Below, in pieces: positions 16,721 through 23,275 of a stretch of DNA of 32,217 nucleotides (position 1 is its first letter; each line of letters begins with the position of its first letter). A model generated the notes under the pieces. The model ran no database searches, was not told the DNA's origin, and saw only the letters and a list, made by a program, of their open reading frames with translations. The position numbers and the translations under genes were made by a program. Origin of the DNA: an uncultured Lentisphaeraceae bacterium (lineage in GTDB: Bacteria > Verrucomicrobiota > Kiritimatiellia > RFP12 > DVOR01). The stretch lies in contig CASEMQ010000058.1 in NCBI GenBank assembly GCA_949289005.1, positions 1 to 32,217 of the forward strand, written 5' to 3'.

Positions 16721-18081
16721 TGCGCCTGGCCCTCTGCTATCCGCCCATCCCCTCGGCCAAAGGGACGCCGCTGCTCAGCCAAAACCGGCAGTTCCAGTGG
16801 TTCCACCGCCCCACGGCCATCTATCCCGTGGTGCCCGCCTCCGCCGCCACCCTCCTGCGCGCCCACGGCCACGACGTCCTTTGGCTCGACGGCATCGCCC
16901 GCGGCCTCTCGCCCGAGGCATTCCGGCGCGAACTGGAGGCCTGGCGGCCCGACGCCGTCTTCCTGGAGACCAAGACGCCCGTCGTGCGCTTCCATTGGCA
17001 GTGGGTGCGCGAACTCAAGCGCCGCCTCCCCGGCTGCCTGGTGGCGATGGGCGGCGACCACGTCTCCGCACTGCCCGGGGAAACCCGCCAAAACGCGCCC
17101 GTGGACTTCCTTGTCGCCGGCGGCGACTACGACTTCGCCCTGCTGGGATGGGCCGAGGGGCGCGCCGTGCCCGTCGACCTGGCCGCCCTGCCGCAAATCG
17201 ACCGCGCGCTGACCCGTTGGCGCGACTACGCCTTCCGCAACGGCAACTTCCTGCGCACCCCCGGCGCCTACGTCATGTCCGCGCGCGATTGCTGGCACGG
17301 CAAATGCACCTTCTGCTCCTGGGCCGCCCTCTACCCCACCTACCGCGTCCGCCCCGTCGCCCACGTCCTCGACGAAATCGCCGGCCTGGCCGACCTCGGC
17401 GCCCGCGAAGTGATGGACGACGCCGGCAGCCAGCCCACCGGCGCCTGGCTCCGCGCCTTCTGCGAAGGCCTCCTCGCACGCGGCCTCGACCGCCGCCTGC
17501 GCCTCGACTGCAACCAACGCTTCGGCGCGCTCCGCGCCGAGGATTACCGCCTCATGCGCCGCGCCGGCTACCGCATGGTCCTCTTCGGCGTCGAATCCGC
17601 CAACCAAGCCACCCTCGACCGCCTGAACAAACGCCTCTCCCCCGAGCAGGTCGAGGAAGGCGCGCGCCTGGCCTCCGAGGCCGGCCTCGACGTCCACATC
17701 ACCCTGATGTTCGGCTATCCCTGGGAAACCGCGGACGACGCCCGCCGCACCGCCGAGCTGGGCCGCGCACTCCTCCGCCGCGGCCACGCCGCCACCCTCC
17801 AGGCCACCTGGCTCGTCCCCTACCCCGGGACACCCCTCTTCCGACAACTCCAGGCATCCGGCGACCTGCTGACGCTCGACTGGGACGCCTACGACATGCG
17901 TGGCCCCGTCATGCGCTGCCCCCTCTCCGAGGCCGAGACCAAAGCCCTCATCGCCTACGCCTACCGCGGCCATCTCCAACCCGCCGCCCTCCTCCGCCAA
18001 GCCGCCCGCATGGCCACCCACCCCGCCTACCTCCTCAAAGCCGCCCGCGCCCTCCTCGCGCACCTGCGCGACTTCCGCTAA
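16720..18081 (+). CDS. Radical SAM protein with N-terminal cobalamin-binding-like domain
   Basis: 453 aa. Residues 1-150 resemble the B12-binding domain of class B radical SAM proteins (YPVVPASAATLLRAHGHDVLWLDGIA, GGDHVSALP, VDFLVAGGDYDF). The cobalamin-ligating DxHxxG motif is not seen. The radical SAM barrel follows, with the cluster motif Cys191-WHGK-Cys196-TF-Cys199, that is Cx4Cx2C rather than the canonical Cx3Cx2C. Further barrel motifs (LFGVESANQATLDRLNKRL, HITLMFGYPWET, VPYPGTPLF) are typical. The reaction is unknown; envelope lipid or glycan modification is possible given the mutase next to it. The start overlaps the mutase stop by one base. Confidence 0.85.
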   Translation: MRLALCYPPIPSAKGTPLLSQNRQFQWFHRPTAIYPVVPASAATLLRAHGHDVLWLDGIARGLSPEAFRRELEAWRPDAVFLETKTPVVRFHWQWVRELKRRLPGCLVAMGGDHVSALPGETRQNAPVDFLVAGGDYDFALLGWAEGRAVPVDLAALPQIDRALTRWRDYAFRNGNFLRTPGAYVMSARDCWHGKCTFCSWAALYPTYRVRPVAHVLDEIAGLADLGAREVMDDAGSQPTGAWLRAFCEGLLARGLDRRLRLDCNQRFGALRAEDYRLMRRAGYRMVLFGVESANQATLDRLNKRLSPEQVEEGARLASEAGLDVHITLMFGYPWETADDARRTAELGRALLRRGHAATLQATWLVPYPGTPLFRQLQASGDLLTLDWDAYDMRGPVMRCPLSEAETKALIAYAYRGHLQPAALLRQAARMATHPAYLLKAARALLAHLRDFR

Positions 18082-18096
18082 ACCCCGCCAAGCGCC

Positions 18097-18594
18097 ATGA
18101 AAGCCGAAAAGAAAACCAACGTCGAGCGCATCCTCGAAGCCGCCGGCGTCCCCTACGTCCCCCACGCCTTCGACGGCCGCGGCGGCCGGGCCGAGGCCGC
18201 CGAGATCGCCGCCCGGCTCGGCGTCCCCCCCGCGCACGTCTTCAAGACCCTCGTCACCGAGACCGACCGCCACGAAGCCTTCGTCTTCGTCGTCCCCGCC
18301 GATGGCGAGCTCGACCTCAAACGCGCCGCCAAAGCCGCCGGCGTCAAGGCCCTCGCCATGCTCCCCCTCGCCAAACTCTTCCCGCTCACCGGCTACCGAC
18401 ACGGCGGCTGCTCGCCCCTCGGCATGAAAAAACACCTCCCCACCTTCATCGACGCCTCCGCCGAAACCCTCCCGCGCCTCTTCGTCAGCGCCGGGCAAAT
18501 CGGCCTCAACGTCGAAGTCGCCCCCCACGCCCTCGCCAACCTCATCCCCGCCCCCTTCGTCCCCCTCCGCCGCGACAAACCCACCGCCCACTGA
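18097..18594 (+). CDS. ybaK: Cys-tRNA(Pro)/Cys-tRNA(Cys) deacylase, YbaK/EbsC family
   Basis: This 165-aa trans-editing enzyme hydrolyses cysteine mischarged on tRNA(Pro), in the cytoplasm. The family's active-site lysine is Lys50 in HVFKTLV, and the loop GGCSPLGMKK (103-112) is diagnostic. FVFVVPADGELDLKRAAKA and the late VSAGQIGLNVEV also match. It is the last gene of the rph operon, 15 nt after the radical SAM stop. No strong ribosome-binding site is visible, so it may rely on coupling. Confidence 0.93.
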   Translation: MKAEKKTNVERILEAAGVPYVPHAFDGRGGRAEAAEIAARLGVPPAHVFKTLVTETDRHEAFVFVVPADGELDLKRAAKAAGVKALAMLPLAKLFPLTGYRHGGCSPLGMKKHLPTFIDASAETLPRLFVSAGQIGLNVEVAPHALANLIPAPFVPLRRDKPTAH

Positions 18595-18694
18595 CACCCC
18601 ACGCAGACAACGCCCGCGCCACCCCTGCCTCCCGGCATCCGTCAAACCGTCCCCGTCGGCACGTGTCAAATGGGCTCGGTGGAGGCAGGCGCAC

Positions 18695-18769
18695 GGGGTG
18701 TTGACAACTTTTGGAAAGCTGTTGAAAACCTGTTGAGAGCGGAAGGGGTCTGAGGCGGGGCAAAACCAC
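18695..18769 (+). repeat. Intergenic element, copy 1 (related to 22987-23047)
   Basis: It begins GGGGTGTTGACAACT and ends near CAAAACCAC. The copy at 22987 begins GGGGTGTTGACGACT and ends CCAAACCAC in the same orientation. The middles are diverged. In this copy TGTTGA recurs three times. Confidence 0.45.
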
Positions 18770-18820
18770 GTTTTCAATCTATACAAAGGGTCGTTTTTCG
18801 GGATGCGCCGTACCTCGGGT

Positions 18821-18861
18821 CGAGACACGGCGTGTCCCGGGGTGAGGCACGCCGTGTCTCG
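18821..18861. repeat. Perfect 14-bp inverted repeat (hairpin, possible terminator)
   Basis: CGAGACACGGCGTG (18821-18834) is exactly complementary to CACGCCGTGTCTCG (18848-18861), with a 13-nt loop. The two halves can also be read as 21-nt imperfect direct repeats with a 22-nt period (17 of 21 identical), because each is itself near-palindromic. It lies between the convergent ybaK and GT39 genes and has no T-run. Confidence 0.8.
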
Positions 18862-18881
18862 GGATGGGATCGATCGGGGGG

Positions 18882-20228
18882 TTATCGACAAGGGTGTGGC
18901 TGCGTTTTGGCGGAGGGCGTGTGGCTATTGGGCACGGCGGATGGGTGGGGGGCGGCGTTGGGGGCGAGGAGCCATTCGCCGTCGCGTCGGCGGGCGATGA
19001 AGTCGCCGTCGCGTTCGCCGGTGCGGCAGACGCGGGGGCCAAGATAGAACTCCGCGCTGTAGGGTGGGTTGTTGTGTTCGAAGGAGAGCGTGGCGTCGGC
19101 GGGGAGCGCGCGGTAGAGGGGCTCGGGGAACTTGGCGGGCTTGATTTTGGGCAGGAGGAGGGCGAGCGCGACCACGACAACGGCTTGGATGACGGCCACG
19201 GCCGGCCACCAACGGAAGGCGCGCGCGGGGCGTTCGGCCAGCCACCAGGCCGCCAACGGAACGGCCGGCAACAGATAGGCCAGCGGCACGCGGGGCGTCA
19301 GCGCCCAGAAGCCCACCATCGTGAGCGTGGCCACGGCGGGGAAACAGATGCGCAGCCCGCGCCACGCCACGCGCCGGAAGAACCACGGCGTCCACGGCAA
19401 CGCCAGCGCCGCCAGCCACGGCACCGAGCACCCGAAGAAGAATTTATGGCCGGAGCCGAAGCGGTCGCCGTATTCCTGCACCAGGAAGCGGCCCAGGTTT
19501 TCGTTGAGGAAGAAGTAGCGCAACGTGCCCGGCTCGCGTTGCTCCATGATGACGAACCAGGGCGTGGCCAACGCCAGAAAGAGCAGGGCCGCCAGCGCGA
19601 CGTGCCGCCGGCGCAGCCCCTCCGGCCGGCCGTTGAGCACCATCCAGACGACCGCCGGCAGCCCGCCGAGCGCCAACGCCACGGGCCCCTTGATGAGGAA
19701 GCCCGCCGCCGCGAAGGCCCCGCCCGCCAACGCCCACCCCATCGAGGGCCGCCGCGCATACCGCCAAAAGGCCGTCAACATCCCCATCACGGCGCAGGTC
19801 AGCGGCATATCCGTCATGCACACACCGGCAAAGCCCAGGAAGCCGATTGCCGTCATGCACAGGCAGACCGGGCGCGCCGCCCCCGCCGCCAACCCCAACA
19901 GCCCCAGCGCCCCAAGCGCCGCCAACAGGCTCGGCAGGCGCACCGCGAACGGCGTCTCCCCCAACGCCTCGCACGCCAGCCCGCCCAGCTGGAAGGCCAA
20001 CGGCGGCTTGCCCGAGAAGGTCCGATATTCGCGGCGGTGCCAGAAGGCCGGCCGCACATAATCGTCCGTCCGGGCCATGTTCACCGACAACGTGGCGTAA
20101 CGCGCCTCGCTCGGGTCCCAAATCGGCAACTCGGCCATGTTCCACAGCCGCGCCGCCAACAACAGCACCGCCGGCGACAGCCCAATCAACGCCAGCAACG
20201 GCGTGCACACCAACGCGAAAAACCGCAT
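18882..20228 (-). CDS. GT39/ArnT-like integral-membrane glycosyltransferase
   Basis: This 448-aa polytopic membrane protein has about ten hydrophobic segments. The first extracytoplasmic loop carries the DPSEARYA motif (Asp38, Glu41), the acidic catalytic signature of the PMT/ArnT (GT-C) fold. It continues with FSGKPPLAFQ and a short C-terminal soluble tail. ArnT-family enzymes move a sugar from an undecaprenyl-phosphate carrier to lipid A or another envelope acceptor. Here both donor and acceptor are unknown, and the protein is shorter than E. coli ArnT (~550). ATG 20228 has AAGGAG 6 nt upstream. It is the last gene of a minus-strand cluster with a GT2 and a two-component pair. Confidence 0.85.
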   Translation of the reverse strand: MRFFALVCTPLLALIGLSPAVLLLAARLWNMAELPIWDPSEARYATLSVNMARTDDYVRPAFWHRREYRTFSGKPPLAFQLGGLACEALGETPFAVRLPSLLAALGALGLLGLAAGAARPVCLCMTAIGFLGFAGVCMTDMPLTCAVMGMLTAFWRYARRPSMGWALAGGAFAAAGFLIKGPVALALGGLPAVVWMVLNGRPEGLRRRHVALAALLFLALATPWFVIMEQREPGTLRYFFLNENLGRFLVQEYGDRFGSGHKFFFGCSVPWLAALALPWTPWFFRRVAWRGLRICFPAVATLTMVGFWALTPRVPLAYLLPAVPLAAWWLAERPARAFRWWPAVAVIQAVVVVALALLLPKIKPAKFPEPLYRALPADATLSFEHNNPPYSAEFYLGPRVCRTGERDGDFIARRRDGEWLLAPNAAPHPSAVPNSHTPSAKTQPHPCR

Positions 20229-20262
20229 GGACGACTCCTTCCCAATGAAAGAAAACGCCCAT

Positions 20263-20271
20263 ACGATAGCA
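20263..20271 (-). promoter_or_regulatory. Putative extended -10 for the GT39 gene
   Basis: The minus strand reads TGC TATCGT followed by ATGGGCG, a weaker version (4 of 6) of the window's recurrent extended -10. It lies 34 nt before the ATG, between the dispersed repeat and the gene. It would allow transcription independent of the upstream kinase. Confidence 0.4.
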
Positions 20272-20283
20272 ACGCCCCCTGAC

Positions 20284-20348
20284 GCTCCCCTTGCCGCAAA
20301 ATGACCTTTTGATAATCAGTGAACAGTGAGCAGTGAACAGTGAGCAGA
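20284..20348. repeat. Dispersed modular intergenic repeat, copy 2 (modules A and B)
   Basis: Module A (GCTCCCCTTGCCGCAAAATG, then ACCTTTT; 20284-20310) matches the copy at 22796 closely. Module B is four near-perfect (A/G)CAGTGA units at 20318-20348. It abuts the kinase stop codon. Confidence 0.7.
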
Positions 20349-21333
20349 TTACTTTTCCCCCGCGGGGAAGCGCAGGACGAAGAGGGAGCCCTTGCCGCCG
20401 AGGGAGCGATAGGCGACCCGGCCGTCGAGGGCCTGCGCGATGGCGCGCACGAGCGCGAGCCCCAGCCCGAAGCCCGGGCCGGTGCGGCTGGCGCTGCCGC
20501 GGACAAAGCGATCGAAGAGGCGCGGGCGGAGTTCGGGCGGCACGCCCGGCCCGTCGTCGGCCACCCACAGGCGCACGTGCGTGCGCCCCGGCGTGACCCC
20601 GATGGCGATGTGCCCGCCGGCGGGCGTGTAGCGGAGCGCGTTGTCGAGCAGGTTGGCGAGCGCGCGGCGCAGCAGCGGCGCGGGCACGGCGCGAACGCAC
20701 CCGCCGCGCGGCGCGTGCCAACGCAGGGCGACGCCGCGTTCCTCCGCGGCGGGCGCGTAAAGTTCGGCGAAGGTGGCCAGGAGGCGCGTCAGGTCCTCGG
20801 GCGCGCGTGCGCCGACGTCGATGCCGTGCGCGAGGCGGGCGATTTCGAGGATGGCCGTGATGAGTTCCATCATGCCGTCGCACTCCTCGGCCACGGCGTT
20901 CGGGAGGGCGTCGCGCTCCGCGAGGTTGCGCAGGGCCAGCTCGGCGCGGGTGCGCAGGCGGGTAACGGGGGTGCGCAGGTCGTGCGCGATGTTGTCGGTG
21001 ACGGCGCGCAGATCGGCCACGAGGGCCTCGGTGTTGGCGGCCATGACGTTGATGGCGCGCGCCAGGTGCTCCTGCTCGACGGTGGGGGCGGGCGACGTAC
21101 GTGCGGAAGTTGGGCGCCATGACGGCGGCGAAGAGGCGGGGCGGCAGATCGGCGAGCGCCTCGGCGTAGCATTCCTCCGCGATTTCCTCGGCCAGGCGCG
21201 CCCAATTGCTGCGCAACTCCGCGTCGAGGCTTTGGCGGAGCATCAGGCTATGAACCACAAAGAGCACCGCGAAGATGACGGCCGCGACAGGAATGGCCGC
21301 CAGGCTGAAGGCGACCGTCATGCGGAAGCGCAT
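20349..21333 (-). pseudogene. Sensor histidine kinase, frameshifted and internally deleted
   Basis: The 5' piece (ATG 21333, GAGG upstream) encodes a short cytoplasmic start, one transmembrane helix (TVAFSLAAIPVAAVIFAVLF) and the beginning of a periplasmic region. That frame is left near 21085-21089 (GGGGG on +). One base fewer there would join it to the 3' piece, which is open from there to 20349. The 3' piece has the end of a HAMP domain (LARAINVM), the H-box AHDLRTPVTR, the N-box LLDNALRYTP, G1 DDGPGVP and G2 GFGLGLALV. A second membrane helix, most of the sensor domain and the first HAMP helix are absent. Total coding length is about 328 codons against roughly 450 for CusS/QseC-type kinases. 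It lies 8 nt after the response-regulator stop. A sequencing error alone would not explain the missing helix. Confidence 0.75.
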
Positions 21334-21341
21334 TGTGCGCC

Positions 21342-22028
21342 TCAGGCGCCGAAGCCGCTCACTCCAATGACATAACCGAAGCCTTTGACCGTGCGGATAT
21401 GCTTCTGCTCGAACGGCTTGTCGATCTTCTCGCGCAGGCGGCAGACGCGCGCCTCCACCACGTTCGTCCCCGGATCGAAGTCGTAGCCCCACACGTGCTC
21501 GATGATGGTGGTTTTGGAGACGACCCGCCCCGCGTTGCGCATGAGATACTCCAGGAGCAGGAACTCCAGCCGCTGCAGCTCGATCGGCCGCCCTGCCCGG
21601 CAGACGCGGCGCGCGATGCGGTCGAGCGTCAGGTCGCCCACCTGCAGATAGGTCCGCTCGCTTTGGCGCGAGGCCCGCCGCAACAACGCCTGCACGCGCG
21701 CGAGCAGTTCGCTCACGGAAAAGGGCTTGGCCATGTAATCGTCCGCCCCCAACTCCAGCCCACGCACCTTGTCCTCCACCGCGTCGCGCGCGCTCAGCAC
21801 CAGGATGGGAAAGGTCAAGCCGCGCCCGCGGATGGCGCGCACCGCCTCCAGGCCGCCGAGCACCGGCAACATGATGTCCATCACCGCCACGTCCGGCGGT
21901 TCGGCGATGGCGCTGGCCAGGCCGCCCGCGCCGTCGGCGGCCACCTGTACCGAAAAGCCCTCCTCCTCCAGGGCCTTCTTCAGGAATCCAGCGGTCTGAG
22001 CATCGTCCTCAACGATCAAGGCACGCAT
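21342..22028 (-). CDS. OmpR/PhoB-family response regulator
   Basis: This 228-aa DNA-binding response regulator has a receiver domain with acidic pocket VEDD (6-9), phospho-acceptor Asp51 (VMDIMLP), Ser79 and Lys101. A winged-helix domain follows (LEFLLLEYLMRNAGRVVSKTTI, VWGYDFDPGTNVVEARVCRLR, VKGFGYVI). The effector resembles the CusR/QseB/PmrA branch. The start at 22028 is fixed by the receiver strand MRALIVEDD; AGGAGG lies 11 nt upstream. It overlaps the upstream GT2 gene by 20 nt and its own promoter-like element sits inside that gene. It would be phosphorylated by the adjacent kinase, which looks damaged. Confidence 0.94.
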   Translation of the reverse strand: MRALIVEDDAQTAGFLKKALEEEGFSVQVAADGAGGLASAIAEPPDVAVMDIMLPVLGGLEAVRAIRGRGLTFPILVLSARDAVEDKVRGLELGADDYMAKPFSVSELLARVQALLRRASRQSERTYLQVGDLTLDRIARRVCRAGRPIELQRLEFLLLEYLMRNAGRVVSKTTIIEHVWGYDFDPGTNVVEARVCRLREKIDKPFEQKHIRTVKGFGYVIGVSGFGA

Positions 22029-22767
22029 AAGGCACGCTTCCTCCTGCTTTGCGACGACGGGAATAATACCACGCCAACGCCAAAAAATCCAACGGCGCCC
22101 ACGCCATCGCCCACGGCCCCAATTTCGAGCCCGGGCACTCCCGCCACCGCGCCACCGGCCACTCCACCGCCCCCACCCCACGCGGCAGACGCAACAGCAA
22201 CTCCACGTCGAAAAGCCACCGGCTCCGGAACGGCTCCGCGAACAACGCCCGCGCCGTCCCCGCCCGAAACACCTTCGCCCCGCACTGCGAATCGTGCACC
22301 GGCAGCCCCGTCACCACCCGAACCCACCACGCCATCAACGCCCCCGTCAGCGCCCGAAGCGGCGCCCGCCGCACATCGCCCCCCAACCGCCGCCAACGCG
22401 AGCCCAACACCATCCCCACCTCCGCCGGCGCCTTCGCCAGCACCGTGCACAGCCGCGCGAAGTCCTCCGGCGGCGTCGCCAAATCCGCGTCCAGGAACCC
22501 CACGAACGCCAGCGCGTTCCCCCACCCCAACGCCTCCAACACCCCCGCGCGCACCGCACCCGCCTTCCCGAGATTTTGCCCCAGCCGCAACACGCGGAAT
22601 CCCTGCAACACCTCGGCGGTCCCGTCCGTGCTCCCGTCGTCCACGAACAGCAACTCGAACGACGGATGCCGCCGCGCGAACGTGCGGGACACCCCCGGCA
22701 TCAACCGCCGCGCCTCGTTATGGCACGGCACGACAATCACGCAACGCGGCTCTTCTTCCTTATTCAT
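22009..22767 (-). CDS. GT2 glycosyltransferase, dolichyl/polyprenyl-phosphate sugar synthase type
   Basis: This 252-aa GT-A fold transferase has nucleotide-sugar motifs VIVVPCHNEARRL (10-22), DDGSTDGT (43-50), LGKAGAVRAG (66-75), FLDADLATPPED (91-102) and GSRWRR. The pattern is that of ALG5/polyprenyl-phosphate glucosyl or mannosyl synthases, which load a sugar onto a lipid carrier at the inner face of the membrane. That makes it a plausible donor maker for the GT39 enzyme in the same cluster. The longer open frame to 22827 runs into a dispersed repeat, so ATG 22767 is chosen. No transmembrane helices are obvious, only a hydrophobic C-terminal stretch (WAMAWAPLDFLALAWYY). Confidence 0.88.
   Translation of the reverse strand: MNKEEEPRCVIVVPCHNEARRLMPGVSRTFARRHPSFELLFVDDGSTDGTAEVLQGFRVLRLGQNLGKAGAVRAGVLEALGWGNALAFVGFLDADLATPPEDFARLCTVLAKAPAEVGMVLGSRWRRLGGDVRRAPLRALTGALMAWWVRVVTGLPVHDSQCGAKVFRAGTARALFAEPFRSRWLFDVELLLRLPRGVGAVEWPVARWRECPGSKLGPWAMAWAPLDFLALAWYYSRRRKAGGSVPYACLDR
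22063..22071 (-). promoter_or_regulatory. Putative extended -10 for the response regulator gene
   Basis: The minus strand reads TGG TATTAT, inside the 3' end of the GT2 gene and 34 nt before the regulator ATG. It would permit separate expression of the two-component pair. Confidence 0.5.
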
Positions 22768-22774
22768 GCCCACC

Positions 22775-22783
22775 AGTGTGCCA
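22775..22783 (-). promoter_or_regulatory. Weak extended -10 implying leaderless GT2 mRNA
   Basis: The minus strand reads TGG CACACT (3 of 6), with 7 nt to the ATG, the same spacing as the trmL promoter. No Shine-Dalgarno is present. The match is weak and this is inference. Confidence 0.3.
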
Positions 22784-22795
22784 CGCCCATTTTGC

Positions 22796-22874
22796 GCTCC
22801 CCTTGCCGCAACATTACCTTTCGGCAATAAACGGAAAACAACGAACGGAGAACAGGACGCCCGACAAGCGGGCG
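22796..22874. repeat. Dispersed modular intergenic repeat, copy 3 (modules A, B and C)
   Basis: Module A (GCTCCCCTTGCCGCAACATT, then ACCTTT) is at 22796-22821. A degenerate AACGGA/AACAAC module B is at 22826-22856. A module C hairpin CGCCCG-ACAAG-CGGGCG is at 22858-22874. All three modules occur together only in this copy. Confidence 0.65.
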
Positions 22875-22934
22875 ACAGCCACCCGCCGGGACAGACGATT
22901 CGCGGTTTATCGGGGCGGCATGGCCGCCCTTCCT

Positions 22935-22967
22935 TGTCGATACCCCTGTGGATAGCCCTGTGGGCAA
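22935..22967 (-). promoter_or_regulatory. Three DnaA-box-like 9-mers at 12-nt spacing
   Basis: On the minus strand the 9-mers are TTGCCCACA (22959-22967), CTATCCACA (22947-22955) and GTATCGACA (22935-22943). They match the TTATCCACA consensus at 7, 8 and 7 of 9 positions, all in one orientation and exactly 12 nt apart. No dnaA or dnaN is nearby, so origin function is not implied by context. Confidence 0.45.
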
Positions 22968-22986
22968 ATTGTCAAGAGTGCGAAAA

Positions 22987-23047
22987 GGGGTGTTGACGAC
23001 TCCCGATAGGCGAAAAGGGTTGTTTCTGGGAAACCCGACCAAACCAC
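22987..23047 (+). repeat. Intergenic element, copy 2 (related to 18695-18769)
   Basis: It starts GGGGTGTTGACGACT and ends CCAAACCAC. It shares both ends and orientation with copy 1, but the centre is shorter and diverged. Confidence 0.45.
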
Positions 23048-23246
23048 AACCCTTTGTGCTCCTTTGCGCGGAAACTTCGTAAGTCTTTGTTCCCTCCAAA
23101 ATACATCTAAAGTCCTGCGCGGTAGCTTACCGGCAATCCATTTCCCATCCGCGCAATCCTCGTTCCTTTGTGTGAACTTTCCCTAACACAAGTGCCACGC
23201 ACAGGATTGCGTTGGCGGCGGGTGGTTTTCGCGGGGGGCGGGAATA

Positions 23247-23255
23247 TGGTAGAGT
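23247..23255 (+). promoter_or_regulatory. Extended -10 for the 695-aa protein gene
   Basis: TGG TAGAGT lies 20 nt before the ATG. Transcription would start near 23262, just before AAGGAGG. It has the same short-leader layout as the rph promoter. Confidence 0.5.
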
Positions 23256-23275
23256 ATGGGGCGAAGGAGGCGACG

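Larger units (their letters stand above)
18595..18881. other. 287-bp intergenic region between convergent genes
   Basis: No gene is supported. It holds TGTTGA-type repeats (near 18700, 18720 and 18731), an element also found near 22987, and the large hairpin at 18821-18861. A TTATCGACA (8 of 9 to a DnaA box) lies at 18882-18890, overlapping the end of the GT39 gene. Confidence 0.7.
22768..23275. other. 508-bp divergent intergenic region rich in repeats
   Basis: No gene is supported. In order it holds the weak GT2 promoter, repeat copy 3 (22796-22874), a hairpin GGGCGGC-ATG-GCCGCCC (22913-22929), three DnaA-box-like 9-mers at 12-nt spacing (22935-22967), the element at 22987-23047, and two stretches containing CCTTTGTG/CTTTGTT words (23051-23097, 23154-23187). 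The promoter and ribosome-binding site of the 695-aa gene close the region. It is visibly poorer in GC than the genes around it. Confidence 0.7.

Noticed and set aside
16567..18891. 774-codon antisense frame over the radical SAM and ybaK genes
   Set aside because: Gly/Glu/Val-rich shadow of C-ending codons; no motifs.
21085..21089. Programmed frameshift or phase-variable homopolymer in the kinase
   Set aside because: A run of five is short for slippage, there is no recognisable slippery heptamer or stimulator, and the missing second membrane helix points to a deletion instead.
22764..23099. Possible small gene in the divergent intergenic region
   Set aside because: It is composed of repeat modules and DnaA-like boxes, with no ribosome-binding site and no protein-like composition.
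23051..23187. CCTTTGTG-type repeats as a CRISPR-like array
   Set aside because: Units are irregular and degenerate, with no constant repeat or spacer length; at most they belong to a scattered low-complexity repeat family.
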